Source: Karalla daura (lineage: Eukaryota; Chordata; Actinopteri; Chaetodontiformes; Leiognathidae). From it: 64,000 nucleotides of DNA. A program made the translations under genes and the position numbers. Of this stretch, positions 12,801-24,100 are shown piece after piece. The notes below the pieces were generated by a model. It was not told where the DNA came from and made no database searches. It was given only the letters and a program-made list of their open reading frames with translations. The DNA lies in the NCBI GenBank assembly GCA_029224185.1, contig CM055196.1:3375001-3439000 (forward strand), written 5' to 3'. How positions within the stretch are numbered: position 1 is the first letter of the stretch; every line of letters begins with the position of its first letter.

Positions 12801-15281
12801 ACCGCTCCATCTGTCCCCTCACGGGCAACCCCCTGTCCCCCATCTGTGCCCAGCCTCTGCCCTGCCAGGAGCCCTCCTCGCCCCTCGGCTCCGACTCGCC
12901 CGTCCGCACCCAGCCCATCCCCGGGGTCACCTCCACGCCTGTCGGCGAGGCGGACGACGGCGCGGCCGGGCCCGACTCGTCCGCGGAGGGAGACGCCCAG
13001 CAAAAAGACGGACATCATCGAGGAGTTCTGGCTCAAGAGCGCCGAGATCAGGAAGAGCCTGGGCCTGACGCCCCTGGACCGCAGCAGCAAGATCCTGGAG
13101 AGGAGCGCGGCGCGGGCCCGCCCTGCAGGAGCCCAGCCCCCGCCAGGGCTCCGGAGGCCGCGCCGGAGGAGCAGAAGGCCCGCCTTCGCCGGCCGGGCCG
13201 TCATCCGCAGGCTCAACATCACCCTGGAGGGCCAGGTCATCACCCCCATCGCCCCCCGCCGCCGAGCCCAAGAGCAGCGGCTCGGACAAGAGGGAGCTGA
13301 GCAGCAGCTCGGGCCTGGGTCTGAACGGCAGCGCGGCCACCACCCTCAACAGCGACGGCTACAACACGTGCGACTCCGCCATGCTGACGCCCGCCCTCCA
13401 GCCCGCCGCCCCCGGTGCCCTCCAACCAGTCCCCCGCCGTGCTCCGGCAGCAGAGGCACCAGGCGTCCTGGAGCAACGGCGCCGAGCGGGCCCCGCCGCA
13501 GCCCGCCAGAGTCAAGAGTCCCGTCCCGGCGCCCAGGGGCCAGCCCGGCCCCGTGCCGGCGCCCAGGAAGCTGCCCTCGCCTCAGGCCCGGCCCGAGAGC
13601 GCCCCGCCGGTGGTCCTGAGGGAGAGGAGGGAGAGGAAGGCGCGGCCGGAGGAGGCCCGGAAGTCCTTCGTGGAGACGGTGGAGAGATCCCGTTCGCCGA
13701 CGACGTGGAGGAGAGCTACGACGAGCTGCGCACCCCGGGCAGCGGCCCGGGCAGGCACCACGGCAGGGACAGGCCGCCCCTGCACCTGGCCCTGGCCATG
13801 GAGAACGGCAAGCCCGCCATCCCCGCCAACGCGGCGCCGAGGGCCCCGCGCGCCACGCAGTTCTCCCCGAGGCCAAGGAGATCGCCGAGGAGCGGATCCG
13901 CGCCAGGGAGAAGTCCATCAAGAGCCAGGCCCTGAAGGACGCCATGGCCAAGCAGCTCAGCAAGATGAAGGAGTCCGACGCGGACAGGGCCGCCTCGCCC
14001 AAGGTGGCCTGGGGCGCCGGCTCAGACGCGGACGCCGCCGCCGCCGCCACGGGCAAAGGGAAGAAGTCCGCCTCCCCCAGGACCTCGGCCGTGAGGGCCC
14101 TGGAGTCCAAGAAGGCCGAGAGCATCCCCGAGCGCTTCTTCAGCAGCAGCAAGAGCCTGGACAGCTCGGCGGCCTCGTCCGACGGCTCCTCCCGCGGGCA
14201 AGAGCAAGAAGCGCAGCTCCCTGTTCTCGCCGCGCAAGAAACAAGAAGGAGAAGAAGGCCAAGAACGAGGGCGGCGGCAAGCCGCCCGGCGCCGACCAGA
14301 CGCCGCCCAAGCAACAAGTCGCTGTGGAAGGCCGTCTTCTCGGGCTACAAGAAGGACAAGAAGAAGAAGGAGGACAAGTCCTGTCCCAGCACGCCCTCCT
14401 CCAGCTCCACCACCCAGGACTCTGGAAGAGGAGGTCGTCGCCTCCCGGGAGGTCCTCAGGTAACCCGAGACGGGGGCAACCCGGGGGTCGTGATGCTCTC
14501 AGATACCGCGACGTTTAAACACTTTCAGACTCCCATTTGCCCGTTGTGTGCCACAGACCTGAAAATGCGGCGCAACCTGAGCTTCTCCGAGGACTCGGAC
14601 CTGTCCTGCGACGACGTCCTGGAGCGCTCGTCCCAGAAGTCCAAGGCAGACGTAAGTCGCCGCCGCCGCCCCTCGCCATTCTCCGCCCCCCACAGGCGCG
14701 TCGATCGTCACACCCAGCGTTGGCTGACCAGACCTCACAGGCACAGCCGGGCCGGACGCCCCCCCCCCACCCCCCCCCCCCCCCCCCACCCCCACCTCCA
14801 TCACATCTCCACTGCATCCGTTTCTGTTCCAGCCCCCCCCACCCCCCACCCCCCCCCCCACCGTTAAATCATCTCTTCTGCTCCCAGCAACACGCCGACA
14901 TCTTTGACCTAGTGTCGGGCATGCAGCAGGAGGCCGTGAAGGAGGAGAAGCTGGCCAAGGAGAGGAGGAGGAGGGAGTTGAAGGAGAGAAAGAGGGTGAA
15001 AGGCAGACAGCGAGAGAGAGAGGTTGATCGGAGGAAGGAGAAGGAGAAGGAGGAGGAGGTATCCGGCGGGAGAAGGGGCGGGCCTTCGGTCATTCTGCGC
15101 TTCATGCCGCCACTTCGCGGTGCTCGGATGTTCGAGTCGTCGTCGAGTCTCCTACGTTTCTTAAAAGTCCCGTCGGAACGGGACGGCGTTTACCGGGGCG
15201 AACCAAACGGTCGATATCGACGAATCGGGCGCCCCGGACGCACCTTTCAGGGTGTGGAGCGCCGCCCGTGGCGCCCTTTCC

Positions 15282-15344
<63 letters not shown>

Positions 15345-18138
15345 TTGTTTTTTTCTCAAAATGCAAATCGCGACGTCACCCAGTAAGCCGGAGTTCCTGA
15401 ACGAGCGAATTCATCAAAAGTTTTGGACCCGTGAAATATGCAGGCGGAATGAATCTGATGAGGCCTGTGTGTGCAGACGCCCGGCACACAAAAAAAACCC
15501 CAAATTGCTTCAACACACCGGTTCCTTCATTTGAACCCATTTGCATTCGTTATGTCGGCCTGAAGTGCAGAATGATTTTCCCCGCTGCCGCTCGCTCGGT
15601 GTCTGTGTGTGTGTGCGTGCGCGTGTGTGTGTGTTTGTTTCTGCTAGTTGAGATAGATCCAGTTGAGCTCGGGGGGGCCAGAGGCGTGAATTCGTAAAAA
15701 AACGGCGTAAACAAAGCCCGAGGAAGCGCCTCTCCGCGCTGTGCCGACGTGGACGCGGAATGAGTTGGCCGACCAGGGCCGGCCCAAGCTTTTATGGGCC
15801 CTGGGCCAAATTTCATCTGGCCCCCCCCTCCCCTCCTCCCCCCCCCCCCCCATCCCCGTATATTCCATCGTGAACTTGTGGCGCTCTTGGGGGCGCCCCC
15901 TGGTGGCGCGGCAGCCCCTAAGCGACCCTGTTTTTTCCTGACTAGCCCCTAGTGCCCCCCCCTCACCCCCCCCCCCCCCCCCGGTCGTCGTGTTAGCGGC
16001 CTCGGGTCCGTAGTGGTAGCGGGCCTAGCTCGCTTGCCCTGTGCTCCAGGTAGGTGCCTCTCCACCCCGTGTTGGTACTAATTCCCCATTAACAGCAGCG
16101 CACACGATGTCTTTTTGGCGTTCTGGCGGGGGAATGTTAACACTGCCTGTGTTGGATAGCACCGGCCGAAGTGATGTTCTGTTTTTTAATTTTGGGACTA
16201 ATTTATGAGTTTTTTTGCGACGTAATCATTAAACCCATTTAATCATATCATCTGTATCATGTTTGTTTCCCCCTCCCTCTTTTTTTTTTTCCCCCCCATC
16301 CCCCCTCCAAGTCCGTTTATGTCCCTCACGCACTGGCGTTCAAGAGGTCGTACGCCACCAAGGTAGTATGACACACGTGCTCCCATCGTTCAAAGCCTCG
16401 CCCTCACCTCACGCACACACACCCGCCCCCCTCCTCCCCCTCAGCCTCCAGCGCATGTGCCACTAATAACACCTCTAGGTGCACCCGGTGTGAGACTAAC
16501 CCCCCCGCCCCCCCCGCCCCCCCTTCTTCCTGAGCACAGCACCCACTCTGCCTAGCGCTCTGTCATGGCCGGCAGCTCTGGACGCGGCGACGCCTTTCTC
16601 GGCATTCCTTCTCCACGTCTCTGACCCTCTGAGCCTCTTCTCTGCCACTGCGCCACACTCGGCTTCCTCCAGTCTGGCTTTCCCGGAACAAACTCCGACA
16701 CGTCTTCCCCCTTCGGCGCCCATCCGCTCTCTCTCTCTCCCTCTCTGTCTGTCTCTCTCTCTCTCTCTCTGTCTCTGTCTCTCTCTCTGTCTCTGTCTCT
16801 CTCTGTCTCTGTCTCTCTCTCTCTGTCTCTCTCTCTCCCTCTCTCCCTATCTCTCTCTCTGTCTCTGTTTCTCTCTCTCTCCCTCTCCTCTCTCTCTCTC
16901 TGTCTCTCTCTCTTTCTCTGTCTCTCTCTCTCTGTCTCTCTCTGTCTCTGTTTCTCTCTCTCTGTCTCTCTCTCTCTCTGTATCTCTCTCTCTGTCTCTC
17001 TCTCTCTCTGTGTCTGTCTCCTCTCTCTCTCTGTCTCTCTCTGTCTCTCTCTGTCTCTCTCTCTCTCTCTCTGTGTCTCTCTCTCTCTCTGTGTCTCTGT
17101 CCTCTCTCTGTCTCTCTCTCTCTCTGTCTCTCTCTCACACTGACTCTCTCTCTCTGTCTCCTCTCTCCCTCTCTCTCTCTCCCTCCCTCCCTCTGTCTCT
17201 CCTCTCTCTGTCTCTGTCTCTCTCTCTCTCTGTCTCTTCCCTCTCTCTCTCTCTGTCTCTCCCTCTCTCTGTCTCGCTCTCTCTCACTCTCTCTCTCTCT
17301 CTCTCTCTCCCTCTCTCTCTCTGTCTCTCACTCTCTCTCTCTCTCTCTCCTCTGATTTATGACGGCTTTTATTGTGCTCACAAGTCAGCTAATAGGGGAA
17401 GCATCTCTGCTTATTCGCATACAGTGCCGGGCCGTTATTATCATATTATTATTATTATTATTGAACAGTAAGCAGCAGAGCTGTGAGGATGATGTATGTG
17501 TCACATTGTCTTGTAGAAAGGTGGTTTACGTTCCCAGTTTATAGAACCCTAGAGAAGGCCCGTAGTGATGTTTTCCAATATTCCTAAACGGGTAATCGTG
17601 TTGGGTCTGGTCCCCCGCTCCTCTCTCTCCTTCTTGGCTTTCCTGAAGGGCCGGGCCCCCCCCCCCCTCCAGGGACCTAGAGCCTCACGTCCCTCACAGC
17701 TCGCGATCGGGCCGTCCCTCACCCTTTTCCTTTCTGTCTCTGTCGCCGCTGCAGAAGACCTACACGGAGGAGGAGCTCAACGCCAAGCTGACGAGGAGGG
17801 TCCAGAAGGCGGCCAGGCGGCAAGCCAAGCAGGAGGAGCTGAAGAGGCTGCACCGGGCGCAGGTATCCGATCCGTGCCTCACCCGAACATAGGAATACTG
17901 TCAAATATGCCATTCACGTTGCGTTTCGTTTCGACCCCCCACCCCCCCCCCCCACCCCACCCCCCACCCCCCACCCCCACCCCGATGATTCGTTGTCGCT
18001 AACGTTCACTCTAATGCGACCCGACTGTGTCGCAGCGTAGCCAAGCTGCTCCTCTCGCTTAGGAAGTGACTGACTGTTGTTGTTGTTGTTGTTGGACTTC
18101 CAGTCCACCGACTCAGCACTAAGCCACAGCTAAAGTCT

Positions 18139-18172
<34 letters not shown>

Positions 18173-21100
18173 ACCCCCCTTTAACCGGCTATATGCACGG
18201 GCACGCTGCTCGCTTAGCTCCGCGTGCTGCGCTCAGCTGATAAAGCTCAGCGGCGGGCAAGTTAGGATCCGAGAGGCGGCCGGGCGGCCTCTCCCTGTGC
18301 CCGAGATGCTCTTCCTCTGTGCTCGGCTCTGAAGAGGGTGAAAGCGCTCGCCCGGGTCCTCTCACTGACGTGCATGCGCCCTGTCCCGCTCAGATCATCC
18401 AGAGGCAGCTGGAGCAGGTGGAGGAGAAGCAGCGGCAGCTGGAGGAGCGAGGCGTGGCCGTGGAGAAGGCGCTGAGAGGAGAAGCAGGTAAAAGGCCGGC
18501 GGCCCGGCCCACGCGCCGCCCGAGCTCGACCACGTTTTCCTTTTCCCCGTTTGGATCCGACCGTACGCGCTCAGCTCCCAACCCCCCCCCACCCCAGGGA
18601 GCGATAGCGCCGCTCCGACGATCGGGGTGACGTAACGCGTCGAGACGGCGGCCGTTTGTTCGGCCTCGCCGAATCCCACTCCCGCGTACGGTTTCGCAGG
18701 CCGGAAAATGAACAAACAAATAAACAAATAAAAGTCGCGGCTGTTTCTCCAAAGCAATAAAGCCCCGAATCGTTCTCGACAAGGGACTGTCACAGACCAG
18801 ACGCGCTCCCTGGCTGAATAATCCATTATTTGCCGGGGGAGCGCGCGGTTCATTATGTTTTGCGGCCTCGGTGGCAGTAAGACAGCGTTTTGCGAGCTCT
18901 GTATGCGGGTAGCGTCTTCATTTTTTTGAGGAGGAGGGGGGCGGGGGGGGCAGGACCTAATTCGGGTTTCATCCTAATCTGGTCCCAAACCGAGCGCCTG
19001 CCCCTTTGCCCCCTCCCCAACTCCTCCTCCTCCTCCTCCTTCTTCTTCTTCTCCGGCCAACTGTATGAGTGTGTTGTTTAACTTGTGTACCGCTCTACTC
19101 TCTTAAAGGCCTGTATAAAGGTACTTACACATTACCCCAAACAGCACAAAAGAAGATCAGGTACTGGACGCCACCGGAGTTCCCCCCCCCCCCCCCCATC
19201 ACTGTTCTGCCTCTGGTTTCATGACATGTGGCACTGTTCCGTGGCCCCCCATCCGTGGTGACGCACCGCAACAGTCCTCCATCTCTGAACATGTTGACCT
19301 CTCGTCTGTCCATAACATGTCAGCCGTCGTCAGTCTGAGCTGCATGCCGCCAGGAGAATGTGTGTCCCCCCCCACCCCCCACCCTTCCATCCCAGGCATA
19401 GATTTGCGTGTGCTCGATCTGGATGTGTGTTCTCCCCCCGCCCCCCTCCCCCCCCAGTTTCTCGAGAGGGCAATCAGAACACGCCAAAATCGGACGTGAT
19501 TGGGTTTTCGGGCGGACGGCTTTGTTCCATTGAAATCATCTCTGCAAATATTTACTTTGGCGGGGCGACTCGGCGACGCAGATATTTATTGTTATCGTTT
19601 GTTTTCTGTTTCTTTGGATTGCGGCGAGCAACAGCGATCCAGAGTCGTCCCTGACTCGATCCGTTGTGCTGAAAAGGTCTCACTTAACACTCAGCTGCTC
19701 TCCCAGCCTCGTTCAATTACGCCCAATGATTCAATGCATTGTTGCACACAGATTGGATTCGATGTAAGTGGGGACGGGGCGGGGAAATCGAAGCCATTTT
19801 CTCCGTTTGAGCCACAACTGGGGGAATAAGACGCACTTAATACGGAGAAAAGCAAACAAAGGGAGCCCCCCCCCCCCCCCCCCGGGAGGCCGCGTGCGCG
19901 CAATGTTAAGCAGACCCAGCCGGTNNNNNNNNNNNNNNNNNNNNNNNNNNNNNNNNNNNNNNNNNNNNNNNNNNNNNNNNNNNNNNNNNNNNNNNNNNNN
20001 NNNNNNNNNNNNNNNNNNNNNNNNCCGGGGCGGACGATCCGATCCGCACGCCGTCGTCCGTCTCGCGGCGGTGTCCGCAGCGGTCGGGACGCGTGATGGA
20101 GGAGGACTGTCGCGCACTGTCTGACTCGCTGTGTTCTTTCTCCGAGCATTGTCGCCCTTCTTAACCGGTGGCGGTCGGTATTTCCGCACTCTCGCTGCTG
20201 ATTCTGTGTGTTTTTTTTGTTTTTTTTCAAACGCCGTTTAATGTTCAGTGTAATGCTGATCGTCCCCTGTAACGATCGCGCAGCCGGAGATTTACCGAGC
20301 GTTGAGCGCCGGCGTCGCGTTCCAACGATTCTGCGGAGTCATGAAAATTTAATGTTGCCCAAAAAAGGCGTTTTTTTTTACCCCCCCCCCCCCCCCCCCG
20401 AGCAGAGCCGGCTTTTTTTTTCTTCTCTCTGTGGTAGTCCCTTGTGGCGCTTCTCACTCCCTCACCCGGCCTCCTCACTGGCTGTAGCTCCTGCTCGGCC
20501 CCAGCCTTGGCACCTCCCATTGCTTTCGTCGAGGTGGGACGCGCCGTCCGTGATCTCGCGTTTGTGAGGAAGTCTTGCGAGTGCGTTTTTTTTTTTTTTG
20601 AGAAAGCCCTGATTTGCACTTCAATGGCAGCCTCCACCTCAAAAAGTCACAAATTGAGCGGGGTGGTCCAAACTTGCGCGAGCAGTGTTTACAAGCCGAG
20701 GCGTCTTGAAAGAAGGCGTCGGCACTTTGTGTCTGCGAGCGAGATGGATTTCCCCGATCAGCGATGTCTTTAATGAAGACATTAAATCATTTCTGCGTGC
20801 CGTGATAAACATCAGCCATATGTGCAGGCTACCCCTGCTCTAGCGGCGGGCACGGGGGACCGTCGCCTACCAGAGGATTATCTGGAGAGCCCCAGATGCA
20901 AGATGAAACGGGGAGATTATCCCCACCCCCTTCCTCCGACTTTGTTCCGTCTGCCCTTATTTCACTTTCCTATTTTTTACCCCCCTTTTTTTCTCTCATC
21001 CCTCACACCATAAAAATGAATTCTACGCCCTCCTCTCTCCAGGTGATTTCTCGTCTCCTGCCCTCTTTTGATTTTCTCCTCGATGTTCTCTCTCCCCTTG

Positions 21101-24100
21101 TCGCACCCATTACTTTCACCTCCCCGTCCTATACTCTCTTCTCCCTGTAACACCTCTGCTCTTCCTCCTTCTTCCATCATCTCACCCACTGTCACACCAT
21201 CCCTGCCCCCCCCCCCACCCCTCCTCCCCCCCTCACTCTGTCTCCCTGTGTCTTGTGGAAGTTGAGCCCTTAGTGGGGATGCCACGCCGAAGACCTTTCT
21301 CCCTGTGCCCCTGCTGTACCCCTGAAGGTAACGTAACCTGGCTGCCTCCGCCGACGGCTGTGGCGAGGTTACCTTGCTAGTGTGGATCTCCAGAAGTGGG
21401 CGCCCATCCCCTTGCACCCCCACCCCCACCCCCCCTCCTTCTCTTCCTGTACTCACACTGTTTGCGTGTAATCGGGCTCGGTAGATTTCCCCGGGTGAGC
21501 GTATTGATTCAAAAACAAAACGTGGAAAAACATTGAGAACTCCGCGCACAGATTTCGTCACTATTTCGCCGATTCCTCGCTGTTGTCGGCGAGTCGATCA
21601 TTTACATTTTATGCTTGTTAGTTTGAACAGTACACCGTTAATTAATGTTGATTCAGACCTGCAGAATCGGGAGTAGAGCAGAGGCACTGCTTGCCTCTCA
21701 ACGGTAATGAACCGGTGCCTATAAATATGCAGGAGTGGCTATATTTTAGTGCACTCTCCAGGTTTACGCAACCTGGAAGCCCATGAAAAGATGCGAGACG
21801 GCCTTTGACTGCCGGAGCAATAGGCACAGCAGCCGAAGGCGCAAGCTCGATCTCCGCACGTCCCAGGCGTCCTCAGGTTTTCAGAGAGGCAGGGAAAACA
21901 CTGCAGTCCATAGATTTCATTAGTATCGAATGGCCTTCTCCATAATGGATAGTTCAGAATGTTTGGATCCACGTAAACAGAAGAACTCGGGAGTCCAAAA
22001 CCCGACAGGGCTGCCACTGCTTTGACTCACACGGGTTGAAAGAAAGATTCCCATTGTCGGTTTACTTCGTGACGCCAAGACCGGAGCCAGGGATGCACCA
22101 GACTTCAGTCCCTGCTCACACCTGGACACCAGTCTCGTGATTAGGCCGCGACGCGTGGCAAAACGCTCGAGTTTCTCAGCTGCGATATCCTCTCAAAGCG
22201 AGGGGGGGCGTGAGAAGGCCGTGAAGAGCTCTCTTAGATGATTTGAAGGCGCTGCGTTGGCTCTAAAGGGGAAACTACGGCGCCTCGGTGTGTCTTCAAA
22301 CAGCAGCATGCGCTCCGTGAACGCGAAGAGCGTGACGACAGCGAGCCGCGCATGCGACGCTCGGCATGTGGCGGGCGAGTCGGCGGCGGTCGGGGGGGGG
22401 GGGGCGGGGGCGAAAGAAACCCGCATGGCGTGACTCAGCAGACCCCCCCCGAGCTGGGAAGTAAAAAACGGATTGTGTGGTTTTTGTTCTCGCCTAACAT
22501 CTGCCGGTGGAGATTTTGCCCGGGCCTCCTAATCCGTTTCTGTGTGGTTGTTTGTTTGTGTTTGCGCTCCCGCCTCTCGCTCCTCCTCCTCGTCGCCGCG
22601 TTGGGCCCCCCCCCCCCCCCCGCATCGGTTGCCGGGCCGGGGGTTGGTGGCGGGTGGGACGGGTTGAAAAGAGGAAAGGGAAAAAAACCAACCACGGGTG
22701 GGCTGGGTTTTGGAAAACCCAAAACTGGCTCCTCGGATGCCTCCTTTGTCTCGCGCCGCGTCCTCCTCCTCCTCCTCCTCCTCCCGCTTTCTCCTTTCCG
22801 TCACTCGGATGTTTATTAGCGCTCTGACAAACGGAAAGCGCCTCTCCAGACGAGCCCCGGCGGGCCCGGCCGCTCAGAGAACGCGATGCTCGCCGCCAGC
22901 CTCCCGGGTCTGGATGGGTGGAGGGCCGATGCTGGCGTTGGCTCTCGGCGATAAGTCATCCCGTGAACGCTTGACCTTGTAATTGAATATGTTGAGGCGG
23001 CCCGAATAATTCATACCCTTTTCCTCCCGTTCAACCTTCAAGCCGCTGCATGTGAATGGGAATCTTAAAAAGGATTTTATTTCGGCTGCTGGCTCAATCT
23101 GCGGGGTGGGGGGGGGGGGTGGGGGGGGGGGGGGGGGGATGAGGAATTTCCATAGGTCCTTGGATTAACTCCTCTGTGTTGCCGTAGCTACTGATGGATG
23201 TGTTTGTGTTTGTGTTTTGTTTTGTTTTTTTCCTTTTTTATTCATTGCCCAACCACCCCTGCTAAGATAAACTAATGGGAGGAAGTAGCTGCTCACAAAG
23301 AGCCGCTACGTCTGACACAGAGTCCAAACTGGGTAACACAAACTCTCAACACGTGTCGTCTGTTCATGTTTGTGTCTGTGTGTGTGTGTGCGTGTGGGTG
23401 GGTGTGTGTGGGTGTGTGTGTGGGTGTGGGTGGCGAGTGGGTTTGTGTGGACAAGTGTGCCACTCACTTGCCACAGTTGGAAGCTCTAGCCCCACGCCAT
23501 CTTCTGTGCGTCGTATTGACTTGGAGTTCCTATTAGGGGGTACTTATCGGAGGTACTTAGGCACAGTCGGTGCGTTTCCGCCCTGCGAGGAAGGATTTTA
23601 GCTGTATTAAATTTCAATCACAGCTCCCGCTTTGGAGAAGCAGACCAGACGATCACTCTAACAGAGTCCTGCTTTTTGAATATTTTCAGGACTGTGATCA
23701 CTAATGAAATGCCGAGCTTTTAACTTAAAAGATTCTTTGTCCAGCAACTCTAGTTGCTGCGGTGATGAGTCCATGATCTCGTATGCAAATTGAAACTCGG
23801 TTTCACTTCTTGTAAAGTGGATGGATCTATTGGAGGGATAGGGTCAGCTAACCCTAACCCTAAGGTTAACCTAACCCTAAACCTAAGGTTAACCTAACCC
23901 TAAACCTAATCTGCCAGTATAACTTGTGGCTTCTCCAAACTGGGAACACAGACCGACATCTGACTTGGCACAAGTACCTCGTACCCACCCCCCACCCCCC
24001 CCCCCCCCACACCACCACCACCAGTCACTCCACAAACAGCTGGAAACATGGCGTGGGCGAGCCCGTCAGCGCGGAGCCCATCCCTCCGCCCCGCCGCTCC

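Noticed and set aside
11896..14317. Long minus-strand open frames (295, 420 and 323 codons)
   Set aside because: They are antisense shadows of the GC-rich mical3 exon: compositionally biased, unlike any family, and overlapping clear coding sequence on the plus strand.
16563..17138. Minus-strand Arg/Glu-repeat open frame
   Set aside because: It is a translation of the TC/TCTG simple repeat.
19691..20230. Open frames running across the N gap (also 51659-52244)
   Set aside because: The frames exist only because N codons are read as open; the gap length is arbitrary.
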